DNA of 64,000 bases from CAWIVH01 sp963839475 (GCA_963839475.1 CAWIVH010000001.1:806001-870000); one strand, 5' to 3'. Shown: positions 16,229 to 26,129, counted from the first letter of the stretch. A program made the numbers and translations. Notes: generated by a model not told the origin, from the sequence alone.

Positions 16229-18985
16229 TTACAGTGAGGTGGGCTGCACTTTCTCGATGATATAAGCCTCGATGATGTCACCGACTTTGACATCCCCGAA
16301 ATTATCGATGCCTATACCGCACTCAAAGCCGGATTTCACTTCCGAAACATCGTCCTTGAAGCGGCGCAGCGATCCAATCTTGCCCTCGTGGATGACAACA
16401 TTGTCGCGAAGCAGGCGCACTTCGGCGTTCCGCCGTATGAGGCCGTCGATGATATAGGACCCGGCGATGAAACCATACTTCGGGACCTTGAAGGTGTCTC
16501 GCACTTCGGCCCGTCCGAGATACTTCTCGTGCGAGGTTACATCGAGCATGCCGATCATGGCGTTCTTGATGTCGTTGGCGACATTGTAAATTACCGTGTA
16601 AAGCCTGATTTCGACCCCTTCGCCGTCGGCCAGATCCTGGGCCTTGCGCTCGGGCCGGACATTGAATCCAATCACGATGGCGTTGGAAGCGGAGGCCAGC
16701 AGCACATCGGTTTCGGTGACGGCGCCGGCGCCGCTGTGCAGAATTCTCACTTTCACTTTGTCGGTGCTCAGCTTGTTCAGCACATCGCTCAGCACTTCCA
16801 CGGAACCCTGGACGTCGGCCTTGAGAATGACCGGCAGCTCCTTGACCTTCCCTTCGCGCATCTGTTCGAAAAGGGCCTGGAGCGAGAAGCGGGAAGAAGA
16901 GCGGAGGCTCTTCTCGCGCACCTTGGCCTGGCGATATTCGGCAACCTGCCTGGCCTTGGACGCGTCTTCGAACACCTGGAAAGTGTCGCCGGCGCGCGGC
17001 AGGTCCTGGAGACCCTGGATTTCGACCGGCACCGAGGGTCCTGCCTGCTCGATGACTTCGCCTCGATAATTAACCAACGCGCGGACGCGGCCGTGGACAT
17101 TACCGGCCACGAAAGAGTCGCTCACATTCAGGTTTCCGTTCTGCACCAGAACGGTGGCCACGCAACCTCGCCCTTTGTCGACCTTGGCCTCGAGAACGAC
17201 TCCCGCCGCCAGCCTGCGGGAGTTGGCTTTGAGATCTTTCATGTCGGCCACGAGCAGGATCATTTCCAGCAGGAGGTCGATATTGGTTTTCATCTTGGCC
17301 GATACCGGCACCGTCACGACATCCCCGCCCCAGTCTTCGGCAAGCAGCCCTTGGTCGGACAGGGCCTGTTTTACGCGGTCGAGTTGTGCGCCCGGCTTGT
17401 CGATCTTGTTGATGGCGACAAGGATCGGAACATTGGCGGCCTTGGCGTGGTGAATGGCTTCCACAGTCTGCGGCATAACGCCGTCGTCGGCGGCAACCAC
17501 CAGAACGACGATATCGGTGGCCTGCGCGCCTCGGGCGCGCATTAGTGTGAAGGCCTCGTGGCCGGGAGTGTCGAGGAAGGTGATGTTCCGTCCCTTGATG
17601 TCGACCTGGTAAGCGCCGATATGCTGCGTAATGCCGCCGTGCTCGGTGGCCGTTACGTTCGTTTGCCGGATGGCATCGAGAAGAGAGGTTTTCCCGTGGT
17701 CCACATGGCCCATGATCGTAACCACAGGCGGCCGCGTGGTGTAATCGGCGGGATTGTCGGCTACTTCCTGTTTGGCTTCGGCTTCCTGCTCAAACGTGAT
17801 GACCTCGGCTCTGAATCCGAACTCCGCGCAAATCTGCGTGGCGATTTCGAGGTCGAGCGCCTGGTTGATGGACGCCAGGATTCCCCTGGAGATGAGCTTC
17901 TGGATGATGTATTTGGACTTAATGTCCATTTTCTCCGCCAGCTCTTTCAGGGTCACGCCCTCGGTAATGGCAACGGGTCTGAAATCCTCGGGGGATTCCG
18001 GAACGCGCGGCAGTTCAATGACCTTGGCGACACGTTCCACCGGCTCGGGCCTGGCGCCGGGTTTCTTTTTGCGAACCAGTCGCATTTGAGAGGCTGGACG
18101 GGCGGCTGCCGGCTTCTCCTGGATCGTTTTGAAGATCTTCTCGGTAATGTCGGGAGCGGCAACTTTTTCAGCGCTGGTACGCATCAATATTTTTGTTTTA
18201 GCTTTCGGGAGAATGATTTTCTTGATAGCCGGAGCGGGTGGCGCGGCAGCTTCAGCCGGTTTTGCCGCTTCAACCGGGGCAGGTTGAGCCTGCGCCGGCT
18301 CGGCTGCCGGACCGGGCTCGACAGGAGCTTCAGCCTCAGCCGACGGTGCTGCCGTCGGCGGCAGTGCGGCTTCGAGTTCAACAGCCGCAGCTGCGGGAGG
18401 CGCAGGCTCTCCGAGAAACTGGCGGGCGATTTCGCTGGGAGTGAGTTCCGCCGATTTGGGAGCGGCTGCCGAAACGGCTTCCACCAGCTCCGCGGATTCA
18501 CGATCATAGTGCTTGCGCCCTTTGCGCGGCGCCAGCGAAGGCTTTGGAGCCTCCTCTTCGACTTTATGCTCTTCCGCTTTTTTTTCTTTGGGAGTCGCGG
18601 GTTTTGCGGGCGCCTTCCGTGCTTTGCGAGCCGCGGGGGCCACGGGGGCCGCGGCCGGGACTTCAACCGGGGCCGGAGCTTCAACCGGGGGAGCCTCCTG
18701 CGTCGGTGACGCCGCCTTTTTGGAAGCGGCTTTTTTCTCCGCGCGGCGCGCTGCCTCAGCTTCTTTTTCCTTGCGCTGCTGCGCCTTCTTCTCTTCGTCC
18801 GCTATCCGCGCTTCTGCAGCTTCCCTGGCCGAAAAGATCTTTTTGCGGATGGTCTCGGCAAAATTGGCGTCGATCGTGGCGGTCGGCGAAAAAACGTACA
18901 GCCCGAGCTTTTTTAACTCAGCAAGGATGGCCTGATTCTGAACTGAGCACTCGGCCGCCAGTTCCGCGACTGTAATTTTATCCAT
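16229..18985 (-). CDS. infB: Translation initiation factor IF-2
   Basis: GTPase that brings initiator tRNA to the ribosome. About 918 residues. N-terminal IF2_N helix domain (ITVAELAAECSVQNQAILAELKKLG), then a long Ala/Pro/Glu/Lys-rich linker (about 70-330), a second IF2_N, then the GTPase domain with G1 GHVDHGKT, DTPGH, NKID and domains II-IV (VILKADVQGSVEVL ... GFNVRPERKA). ATG 18985 (MDKITV) is preferred to a GTG three codons upstream. 119 bases downstream of nusA. The linker is low in complexity and gives long open shadow frames on the other strand. Confidence 0.97.
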   Translation of the reverse strand: MDKITVAELAAECSVQNQAILAELKKLGLYVFSPTATIDANFAETIRKKIFSAREAAEARIADEEKKAQQRKEKEAEAARRAEKKAASKKAASPTQEAPPVEAPAPVEVPAAAPVAPAARKARKAPAKPATPKEKKAEEHKVEEEAPKPSLAPRKGRKHYDRESAELVEAVSAAAPKSAELTPSEIARQFLGEPAPPAAAAVELEAALPPTAAPSAEAEAPVEPGPAAEPAQAQPAPVEAAKPAEAAAPPAPAIKKIILPKAKTKILMRTSAEKVAAPDITEKIFKTIQEKPAAARPASQMRLVRKKKPGARPEPVERVAKVIELPRVPESPEDFRPVAITEGVTLKELAEKMDIKSKYIIQKLISRGILASINQALDLEIATQICAEFGFRAEVITFEQEAEAKQEVADNPADYTTRPPVVTIMGHVDHGKTSLLDAIRQTNVTATEHGGITQHIGAYQVDIKGRNITFLDTPGHEAFTLMRARGAQATDIVVLVVAADDGVMPQTVEAIHHAKAANVPILVAINKIDKPGAQLDRVKQALSDQGLLAEDWGGDVVTVPVSAKMKTNIDLLLEMILLVADMKDLKANSRRLAAGVVLEAKVDKGRGCVATVLVQNGNLNVSDSFVAGNVHGRVRALVNYRGEVIEQAGPSVPVEIQGLQDLPRAGDTFQVFEDASKARQVAEYRQAKVREKSLRSSSRFSLQALFEQMREGKVKELPVILKADVQGSVEVLSDVLNKLSTDKVKVRILHSGAGAVTETDVLLASASNAIVIGFNVRPERKAQDLADGEGVEIRLYTVIYNVANDIKNAMIGMLDVTSHEKYLGRAEVRDTFKVPKYGFIAGSYIIDGLIRRNAEVRLLRDNVVIHEGKIGSLRRFKDDVSEVKSGFECGIGIDNFGDVKVGDIIEAYIIEKVQPTSL

Positions 18986-19104
18986 TTGTACCACGACCTC
19001 TGAAAAATCGCTGTTGTTCCCAAGCTGGCTGGGTAATCGATTATTTTAAGCGAATAAAGCCTGTCTCCGCAACTGATTCGCGCTGCCTTCCGCTTCGCTT
19101 CTCT

Positions 19105-20544
19105 TTACTCTCCGCCGCCGGATCCGGAATCCTTGGACTCCGCTTCCGGCTCAGCCTCACTCTCATCGGGCAAAGAAACCGGCGCCTCCTCGGCCGAAGA
19201 CGTTTCGTCGGCGGGTTGCGTTTCGGCTGTTTCAGGGGCTTTCAGCGCTGTCGGCAATTCGACACCCTCGGGAACTTCGATTTCGACTTCTTCAAACAGA
19301 TCCCGCGCGGCTTCCATAATCTTGATGGCAGTCTTGTCGCCAACCCCTGGAATCTCGGTGAGGTTTTCCTCTCCCATTTCCAACAGTCGTTCGACATTCT
19401 CGATGCCCGCCTCGCGCAACTTTTCGATGACGCGCTCGCTGATCCCTTCCAGCTCATTAAGCGAGGTCGAGGATGATGTGAGGGAGTCCATCACGCTGAG
19501 CACCTCGAGCTTTTTCTGCTCTTCGCTCTTCACGTCGATCTGCCAGCCGATCAGCTTCGAGGCGAGGCGCACGTTCTGCCCCTTCTTCCCGATGGCGAGC
19601 GACTGCTGCTTTTCTTCGACGATCACCTCCATCCGCTTTTCCAGCGGGTCGAGAACCAGCACCTTGGAAATCTTGGCAGGATTCAGCGCATTGGCGGCGT
19701 AGGTTGCCGGATCGTCCGACCACTGGACAATGTCGATCTTCTCCCCGCGCAGTTCGCGGATGATGGAATTGATTCGCGATCCTTTCATTCCCACGCAAGC
19801 CCCCACGGGGTCGACATCCCGGTCGGTCGATGCCACGGCCACTTTGGCGCGATCACCCGGCTCATGGACGGCGTTTTTCACCACAATGGTCCCATCGTAA
19901 ATCTCCGGGATTTCCATTTCGAAAAGCCGCAGGAGGATTTGAGGGTCGGTGCGCGAAAGGATCACCTGGGGCCCCTTCGATGACTGCAAAACCTTGGATA
20001 TGACGGCCCGAACCCGTTCGCCCTGCTTATAGGTTTCAATCCGGGACTGCTCCCTTAGAGGCAGTAGCGCTTCGGTCTTCCCGATATCGATGATCATGTC
20101 GGGGCCTTCGAAGCGCTTGACGACCCCGTTCACCATCTCGCCGATCTTTTGGGAATACTCGTTATAGATGTTGAGCCTCTCCGCCTCCCGGACCTTCTGC
20201 AGAATGACCTGCTTCGCGGTCTGGGCAGCGATCCGGCCCAGAACGTCGGTCGGCTTGGGGATCTCCACCGTGTCGTCCAGTTCGAGGCTCTCATCGATCT
20301 GCTTCGCCTCTTCCAGTGAAATCTCGAGCGCCGGGTTCTCCACCGTAGCCACGACCCTTTTCACCGCGAAGATTTCTACCATCCCGGTCTCCGGATCGAA
20401 GCGGGCGCTGACATCCTCATTGGTCTTGTAAAATTTCCGGGATGCCGCCACCATCGCATCCTCAAGGGCCTGGATGATGATCTTCGGATCGATGTTTTTT
20501 TCTTTGCCGATCTGCTCGATGGTCTGAGTAATGATATTTGACAT
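19105..20544 (-). CDS. nusA: Transcription termination/antitermination protein NusA
   Basis: RNA polymerase-binding factor for pausing, termination and antitermination. 479 residues. N-terminal domain (ITQTIEQIGKEKNIDPKIIIQALEDAM), S1 (EMVNGVVKRFEGPDMIIDIGKTEALLP), KH domains (VGACVGMKGSRINSIIREL and LAIGKKGQNVRLASKLIGW), and one helix-hairpin-helix region (ENLTEIPGVGDKTAIKIMEAA) before an acidic, Ser/Glu-rich tail. It follows rimP by 26 bases. Confidence 0.96.
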   Translation of the reverse strand: MSNIITQTIEQIGKEKNIDPKIIIQALEDAMVAASRKFYKTNEDVSARFDPETGMVEIFAVKRVVATVENPALEISLEEAKQIDESLELDDTVEIPKPTDVLGRIAAQTAKQVILQKVREAERLNIYNEYSQKIGEMVNGVVKRFEGPDMIIDIGKTEALLPLREQSRIETYKQGERVRAVISKVLQSSKGPQVILSRTDPQILLRLFEMEIPEIYDGTIVVKNAVHEPGDRAKVAVASTDRDVDPVGACVGMKGSRINSIIRELRGEKIDIVQWSDDPATYAANALNPAKISKVLVLDPLEKRMEVIVEEKQQSLAIGKKGQNVRLASKLIGWQIDVKSEEQKKLEVLSVMDSLTSSSTSLNELEGISERVIEKLREAGIENVERLLEMGEENLTEIPGVGDKTAIKIMEAARDLFEEVEIEVPEGVELPTALKAPETAETQPADETSSAEEAPVSLPDESEAEPEAESKDSGSGGGE

Positions 20545-20570
20545 ATTTCCAAACCTCTGGGCTCGCGGCC

Positions 20571-21047
20571 CTAGATCTCGATCACGAGATTCGCCTTTTC
20601 GATGTCAGCCAGGGCAATTTCCACTTTCTTTCCGGTGGAAAGTTCAACGCCCAGCCGCCCGTTGGTTACACCTAATATCTTTCCTTTGAAATTCTTCTGC
20701 CCGTCAACCGCAACTCGCGCGCGAATCCGCGCGGACTTCCCGGTAAAACGGGCGTAATCCGAATCCTTTACCAGCGGCCTGTCGAGGCCCGGGGAGGAAA
20801 CCTCCAGCACGTAGCTGAAGGGAACGATATCCTCCACATCCAGCAAAACGGAAAAGCGTTTGCTGAATTGTTCGCAGTCGCTCAGCGTTACTCCCGAGGG
20901 CTGGCGGTCGATATAAATGCGCACCACAGACCGCCCTCCGGAGCCTTTGACCTCGACCAGGACAACCTCCAGCCCAAGCGAGGACGCCTCCTTTTCAGCG
21001 AGTGTTGTGATTTCGGCTTCCAGAGATCTGCGATCATTCGCTTCCAT
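20571..21047 (-). CDS. rimP: Ribosome maturation factor RimP
   Basis: 30S assembly factor. Motifs: EASSLGLEVVLVEVKGSGGRSVVRIYIDRQPSGVTLSDCEQFSKRFSVLLDVEDIVPFSYVLEVSSPGLDRPL and a C-terminal SH3-like barrel. ATG 21047 gives 158 residues; the longer form starts at TTG 21068, right after the leader hairpin, and is less likely. First gene of the operon, with a terminator-like hairpin 26 bases before its start. Confidence 0.94.
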   Translation of the reverse strand: MEANDRRSLEAEITTLAEKEASSLGLEVVLVEVKGSGGRSVVRIYIDRQPSGVTLSDCEQFSKRFSVLLDVEDIVPFSYVLEVSSPGLDRPLVKDSDYARFTGKSARIRARVAVDGQKNFKGKILGVTNGRLGVELSTGKKVEIALADIEKANLVIEI

Positions 21048-21072
21048 TCCGGATTCCAATGCCCCCAAAAAT

Positions 21073-21103
21073 AAAAAAGTGGGCGCAACCTGCCCACTTT
21101 TTT
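21073..21103 (-). terminator. Terminator-like hairpin in front of rimP
   Basis: GTGGGC (21079-21084), a 7-base loop, GCCCAC (21092-21097), flanked by A6 and T6 so it can act in both directions. On the minus strand it follows the DUF4340 gene and precedes rimP by only 26 bases. It either ends the upstream ABC operon or, with the promoter at 21120-21148, acts as an attenuator of rimP-nusA-infB. Confidence 0.8.
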
Positions 21104-21119
21104 CAAAGCTAGCTTACTA

Positions 21120-21148
21120 AAAATACCTGAGATTGCCCAAAAGATCAA
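21120..21148 (-). promoter_or_regulatory. Candidate sigma-70 promoter for rimP-nusA-infB
   Basis: On the minus strand: TTGATC (21148-21143), 17-base spacer, TATTTT (21125-21120). The start point would be near 21113, so the terminator-like hairpin would be among the first 40 transcribed bases. Confidence 0.5.
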
Positions 21149-21295
21149 GAACAGGCCGGAACCGCTGCCGATTCAGACTGCCGCTGGGATTACCCGACCG
21201 AACCGAGAAGGTCCTCTCGTGACTTGTGGTTCATCGAGTGCAGATCGTGTCTCTTTTCGGCGTCGGTGTCGGGATCGTTATCGATGGAAATCCCT

Positions 21296-22747
21296 CTATT
21301 TCTTCGGTGCCGTTGGGGCTGTCGGAGGAGCGGGTGGCTCAGCATAATCGGACTCCGCCTTCGATAGTTTATCGAAAGATTCCTTGTCCGCGATTTTTAC
21401 AATCGGCTCCCCTTTGACCTGGGCATAAAAGCCGTCCTTTGCCGGCTTGCCGAACGAGCACTCGACTTTCACGGCACCCTTTTGTTTGAAAACCACATGA
21501 ATCGCCGGCTTGTCCAGGCCGTAGGACGCTGCGTCCGCGGGCTGATTCACAAACTCCTTGACCGGCTTTTCGAGCGCGTCCAGAATCCCGTTGACCCCCT
21601 CCCACCTGGTCTTTTTCTTGGCGTCACCCAAAACCCAGTCGCCGCTTCCTTCTGCTTTAGTGAAAACGAAGGTGCCGTTGGGATTGGTCAGCGTGATGCC
21701 GTCGATATCCCAGCGCTGGAAGGAGGCCAACGCTTTATCCCTCATGTCTTCAGGGGATTTGAGCAGCTTGTCCAGGAAATCCTTCTCGACAAAGAATAGC
21801 TCTTTTCGGCTTTCGTCCCGGGCGATGTAAAGCTCGGTCGGCTTGGGGATGAGATCATCCTTCTTGGCGTCTTTCTCTGCCGGCTTCGGCGGCTTCTCCC
21901 CCTTTTTCAAGAGCTTGGATTTTTCCATGCCGATCGTGAGATGCCGCAAGGCTCGGTCCTTACCTACCGTGAGCCTGAGATCGGCCGTGGGCTTGTCGAA
22001 ACCGAGGCTGGAGTAATCATCGGGGTTTCCTTCGAAGAATTCCTTAACCTTGCCCGAGGATACCGAGCTCAGGAGGCCGCTTACGGCGGAGGAATCGGCG
22101 GCCCAGCGTTCCTTGCCCTGGACAAACCAGCGGTCGTTCTCCTTGGCCAATGTCAAGTCACCCTTGGAGGAGTGAAGCTCGACACCTTGGGTGTCGAATT
22201 GCTCGAAGGCGAGGATGGACCTGTTGCGCAGATCCTCCAGCTTCTTCTTGAATGCTCCTGCCACGCTGTTGGAAACGAGGAATACCTCGTTTTTCCCTTC
22301 GAGCGCACCATACGTCGAACTGCCCGTGGGATTGTTGTTGCCCAGCCTGATTTTATACTCTTTCCCGTCCTTGGTTTTGATCTGGACGGCCACTTGGGGC
22401 GGGTTCAGGCCGAAAGGGGCAAGATCGGCCGCGCTTGGCTCGAGGGTGCTTTCGCGGCTCAAATCCGAAGCTGTCGATGCGATCCGATTCAGCTCCTCGG
22501 CGTCGGCATCCAGGGCTTTGGGCGCGGTGATCTTCCACTCCTTCTCCCCGGATCGGACCGCGGTGATGTGCTGTTCGGGTGTGATCAGGTCTATCTGCTG
22601 AATCGAGGCGCTTTCCGTTTTCCAGATGCGGGTTTCTTCCTGTTTAGCTTTTTCGCGCTTTTCGCCGCCTTTGATCTCATAAAAATAGACGTAGGCACCC
22701 AGCGCGGCGCCAATGATCAGCAGGATGAATGTCCCTTTGAAACGCAT
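21296..22747 (-). CDS. DUF4340 domain protein of the Gld-like ABC cluster
   Basis: 483 residues: one N-terminal membrane helix (GTFILLIIGAALGAYVYFYEI), then DUF4340 repeats, for example EWKITAPKALDADAEELNRIASTASDLS and SSLGFDKPTADLRLTVG, and an Ala/Pro-rich C-terminus (APPAPPTAPTAPKK). DUF4340 proteins travel with GldG-like ABC components; the biochemical role is unknown. ATG 22747 lies 1 base after the GldG-like stop, with GGAGGAGA upstream. Confidence 0.88.
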   Translation of the reverse strand: MRFKGTFILLIIGAALGAYVYFYEIKGGEKREKAKQEETRIWKTESASIQQIDLITPEQHITAVRSGEKEWKITAPKALDADAEELNRIASTASDLSRESTLEPSAADLAPFGLNPPQVAVQIKTKDGKEYKIRLGNNNPTGSSTYGALEGKNEVFLVSNSVAGAFKKKLEDLRNRSILAFEQFDTQGVELHSSKGDLTLAKENDRWFVQGKERWAADSSAVSGLLSSVSSGKVKEFFEGNPDDYSSLGFDKPTADLRLTVGKDRALRHLTIGMEKSKLLKKGEKPPKPAEKDAKKDDLIPKPTELYIARDESRKELFFVEKDFLDKLLKSPEDMRDKALASFQRWDIDGITLTNPNGTFVFTKAEGSGDWVLGDAKKKTRWEGVNGILDALEKPVKEFVNQPADAASYGLDKPAIHVVFKQKGAVKVECSFGKPAKDGFYAQVKGEPIVKIADKESFDKLSKAESDYAEPPAPPTAPTAPKK

Positions 22748-22748
22748 C

Positions 22749-24338
22749 CTATCTCCTCCGCCGGTTCCAAACGACTATGCCTGCAACCAGGACGACGCCG
22801 GGCAGGAAGAAAACAGTGACCAGCCGCAGCATGCTCTGCTGGCTCTGCGAAAGGATAATCCTCCGGTCGACCGGGTCCTTGGGCCGGATGGAGATGAGAT
22901 CCTCATCCTGTGACAGCCAGCTGATCATGTTCAAGAAAAGGTTCCCGTTGCCCTGGGCGAAATAGGCGTTGACGGCGAAATCGGAATCCCCGACCACAAC
23001 CAGACGCGCTTTCTGGGCGGGGCCCTTGTCGCTTGCCGGCTTTACTTCCTTGCTGGCGGCGACCGCCAGGCTGAGCGGCCCTTGCAGATCCTTGCCTTCC
23101 TTGAAGCTCACCCGCCCGGTCTTCATTTCGGACTCATCGGTTTCACCCCAGCTGTTCGGGTTGCTTTTGAACAGCGATTCCACCGTAACCCCTGCGACAG
23201 ACTCCTTGGACGGCTGTACCGAGCGGGCCATGGGGAAGAAGGTCATCACCCGGAACCGATCCGTGATCTTGTGGCTTTCATAGCGGAGAACCAAAGGGAT
23301 TTCTGGCCCCGCCCCCATCAATCGGCCGGCCCCGCTGGCGTCCAGCACGACGTCGTTATCAACCGTGATCCCCCACCCCTTGAGCAACGGATCCAGGGAC
23401 GGAGCGGGTGCGGGATCGACCAAAACCAGAAGGCCGCCGCCGCCATTCAGGAAATCGTTCAGAAATTTATATTCCTGGGCAAAGGGCTCCTGAGTTGGCC
23501 CGGCCAACACCACCACTTTGGCATCCGGGGGCACCTTGGCATCGTTCGTCAGGTTGACGGTTTCGACCTTAAAGCCCTGATCCTCCATCGCTTTCTTGGC
23601 TGCGGAGTAACCGCTGCGCTCGGTGTCGGCCGGGTCTTTCTCACCATGCCCCTGTACGAAGTAGACCTTTTTCGCCTCGGTGCGTTGCACCTTGATGATC
23701 GCGTTCGTCAGATCCTCTTCGCGGACCTCTTCAGACCTTTTCTCTACCTTCTCCTTGCGTCCCTCATAGATCAAAATCACGGTCCCGTACTTTGTTTGGG
23801 AGCCGGTGAAGGGGTTAGAGGAAGTGCCGTAAACGGTAACATCATAAGATTTAGCTAGTTCCGGGCGACGGTCGGGATCGATGAATTCGACCCGGACCTG
23901 ACGGCTGATGGCTTTATAGCTGTTCAACAGTTCGCGGAGAGGCGGGTATTCCCCTCCCGGGAAAAAGACTTTGACGTCCAGGTCCTTGTTAAGCTTGCTC
24001 AGAACCTGGGTGGTCTGGGGGGCGAGCGTGTATCGGCCGATGCCTGTCAGGTCGAACCGTTTTACATGTCTTTGGCCGACGTAATTCAAGCCGGACACAA
24101 CCCCGAAAACCAGCACGACCGAGATCACATAATTCGAGGCATACTTGGTGGAGCGACGGCCAAGAGTATCCAGGATCTGGCGGTAATTCGCCGCCAGGCC
24201 GGCCACGATGAGGACGCCGCCCAGGATCGCCAGCCCAATAGTCCATTTGTCCCAGACGTTGGTCACGGAATACCAGATTGCCGCGCCCACCAGAACGAGC
24301 AGGCCAAAGGTGTCGAGCTTCTGCAGGATCTTGTTCAT
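22749..24338 (-). CDS. GldG-like ABC-system auxiliary protein
   Basis: About 529 residues. Two N-terminal membrane helices (TFGLLVLVGAAIWYS; LAILGGVLIVAGLA), a third near residue 70, a large soluble domain (KDLDVKVFFPGGEYPPLRELLNSYKA; KKVYFVQGHGEKD) as in GldG/ABC_transp_aux proteins, and a C-terminal membrane helix (VTVFFLPGVVLVAGIVVW) ending in RRRR. ATG 24338 overlaps the permease stop as TAATG, supporting it over an upstream GTG. The family is known from gliding in Bacteroidetes, but here a general export or surface role is as likely. Confidence 0.88.
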   Translation of the reverse strand: MNKILQKLDTFGLLVLVGAAIWYSVTNVWDKWTIGLAILGGVLIVAGLAANYRQILDTLGRRSTKYASNYVISVVLVFGVVSGLNYVGQRHVKRFDLTGIGRYTLAPQTTQVLSKLNKDLDVKVFFPGGEYPPLRELLNSYKAISRQVRVEFIDPDRRPELAKSYDVTVYGTSSNPFTGSQTKYGTVILIYEGRKEKVEKRSEEVREEDLTNAIIKVQRTEAKKVYFVQGHGEKDPADTERSGYSAAKKAMEDQGFKVETVNLTNDAKVPPDAKVVVLAGPTQEPFAQEYKFLNDFLNGGGGLLVLVDPAPAPSLDPLLKGWGITVDNDVVLDASGAGRLMGAGPEIPLVLRYESHKITDRFRVMTFFPMARSVQPSKESVAGVTVESLFKSNPNSWGETDESEMKTGRVSFKEGKDLQGPLSLAVAASKEVKPASDKGPAQKARLVVVGDSDFAVNAYFAQGNGNLFLNMISWLSQDEDLISIRPKDPVDRRIILSQSQQSMLRLVTVFFLPGVVLVAGIVVWNRRRR

Positions 24339-25108
24339 TAGCTTTTCCACCTCATACTTTCAAGAGAGCGATAGGCAAGGAAGAGACCGACAAACGCGAA
24401 GGTCACGTAGAAAATAATATGACTCGTGTCGATCACGCCTTTGATGAAATCGTCGAGGTGCCCGATCACAGAAAGGTAGCTGAGAACATCTTTGGCCATT
24501 CCCTGGGCGCCGACCGCGAACGACTCGATCAGCCAGAGAACGAGGATTACGCCGAACGTAATCACGACCGCCACGATCTGGTTTTCGGTCAGGGTCGAGA
24601 TGAATAGGCCGATGGCCAGAAGAGCGGCCCCGTACAGGAAAAGTCCCAGAAAGCCTCCCAGGATCGGCTTCCACTCCGGTTGTCCATAAATGAACAGCGC
24701 TGAAATGGTGATTCCGCTGGCCAGGAACATGATCACGAGAAAGGTCAGGCTGGCAAGGTACTTGCCCATCATCGCCTGAAAATTACCTACCGGCGTGGTC
24801 AGCAGCAGCTCAATGGTGCCCCGCTTTTTCTCTTCCGCGAAAAGCCCCATGGTCAACATCGGGATCATGAAGAGCAGCACCACGCTGGTCGTGCCGAAAA
24901 AGCTGCGGCTCACAATCCCGGGCACATCCACCGGCTGCATGCCCTGTCCCATTTGGGCCTGCATCATCGTGTTTTGCACGACTGCGGTAAGAATGCCGTA
25001 GAAGAAGAATCCGCAGAGAAAAAGAAATACCGTCAAGACCACATAGGCAATAGGGGAGACGAAATAAGCCTTAATCTCGCGCTGCCAGATTGCCAGGATG
25101 TTTTGCAT
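24338..25108 (-). CDS. ABC transporter permease (ABC-2/GldF-like)
   Basis: 256 residues with six predicted membrane helices, starting NILAIWQREIKAYFVSPIAYVVLTVFLFLCGFFFYG, with the ABC-2 hallmark LFAEEKKRGTIELLLTTPV. Membrane half of the GldA/F/G-like system. 45 bases downstream of the ATPase gene and translationally coupled to the GldG-like gene. Confidence 0.92.
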   Translation of the reverse strand: MQNILAIWQREIKAYFVSPIAYVVLTVFLFLCGFFFYGILTAVVQNTMMQAQMGQGMQPVDVPGIVSRSFFGTTSVVLLFMIPMLTMGLFAEEKKRGTIELLLTTPVGNFQAMMGKYLASLTFLVIMFLASGITISALFIYGQPEWKPILGGFLGLFLYGAALLAIGLFISTLTENQIVAVVITFGVILVLWLIESFAVGAQGMAKDVLSYLSVIGHLDDFIKGVIDTSHIIFYVTFAFVGLFLAYRSLESMRWKS

Positions 25109-25153
25109 AACAACCCCTTAAACAGAAACCGGGTTCGGCAGGCAGGAGCCCGC

Positions 25154-26089
25154 CTACTCCTTGGTCACCAGGTTTATGAACACATCTTCAAGGCTCATGG
25201 AAACCCCGCGGAGTTCCAGGAGTCCCCAGCCAGAGGAGACCACGGTGGACGCAAGGGTTCTTCGCAAATCGGTGTCCAGCTTGCATTCAACATTAAAATT
25301 GGAGGGATTTCCGTTATCTTCCCCTTCGGCCTCAACCCGCATTACGCCGTCGATCGACTGCAGTTTTTCGGTAACGGCCTGGCGGGGTCCGTCAACGGTC
25401 AGCGCTATTCGCTCAGCGCCTTTGACCTGATTGGTGAGCCCCTGAGGCGTGTCCATCGCCACCACTTTACCCTTGTTGATGATGACTACCCGGCTGCAGG
25501 TCATGCTCACTTCAGGCAGGATATGCGTGGAGAGGATCACGGTGTGGTCGCCTGCCAGGCTTTTGATCAGGGAGCGGATCTCAGAGATCTGCTTCGGATC
25601 CAAACCGATGGTAGGCTCGTCCAGGATCAGGACCTCAGGATTGTTGAGGAGCGCCTGGGCCACGCCCACTCGCTGCTTGTATCCCTTGGAGAGCTTGCCG
25701 ATGATCCGGTCGCGCACATCCCCGATGCTGCACTTCCCCATCACTTCATCCACGTGCTGCCGGCGCTGCGACGAAGGTGCTCCCTTGATTTTTGCGACGA
25801 AATTCAGATAGGACTCGACGGTCATTTCCGGATAGACCGGCGGATTTTCCGGAAGGTATCCGATCCGCTTTCTTACCTCGAGGCTTTCTTCAAATACATC
25901 GTATCCGGCCACCCGCGCCGTCCCGTCGGTGGCGGGCATGTAGCATGTAAGGATCCGCATCGTGGTTGTCTTGCCGGCGCCGTTCGGGCCGAGGAACCCG
26001 AGGATCTCACCCTTTTCGACCTTGAAGGAAATATCATCAACCGCCTTGCGGCCATTGAACACCTTGGACAGATGCTCGACTTCTATCAC
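25154..26089 (-). CDS. ABC transporter ATP-binding protein (GldA-like)
   Basis: ATPase of the system. Walker A GPNGAGKTTT, signature LSKGYKQRVGVAQAL, Walker B VLILDEPTIGLD, switch His in STHILPE, and a C-terminal extension typical of ABC-2 drug/lipid or Gld ATPases. The start is GTG 26089 (VIEVEHLSKVF): GGGGAGGG lies 7 bases upstream. A longer frame to 26158 would start inside the -35 box of the promoter at 26130-26158. 311 residues. Confidence 0.93.
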   Translation of the reverse strand: MIEVEHLSKVFNGRKAVDDISFKVEKGEILGFLGPNGAGKTTTMRILTCYMPATDGTARVAGYDVFEESLEVRKRIGYLPENPPVYPEMTVESYLNFVAKIKGAPSSQRRQHVDEVMGKCSIGDVRDRIIGKLSKGYKQRVGVAQALLNNPEVLILDEPTIGLDPKQISEIRSLIKSLAGDHTVILSTHILPEVSMTCSRVVIINKGKVVAMDTPQGLTNQVKGAERIALTVDGPRQAVTEKLQSIDGVMRVEAEGEDNGNPSNFNVECKLDTDLRRTLASTVVSSGWGLLELRGVSMSLEDVFINLVTKE

Positions 26090-26129
26090 GGAAAAGCCCT
26101 CCCCACGGGTTGTTTCAAGAAAACGCAGA

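Noticed and set aside
16388..18709. Two long plus-strand frames opposite infB
   Set aside because: They arise from the Ala/Pro/Lys-rich linker and GC-rich codon pattern of IF-2 and show no family motifs.
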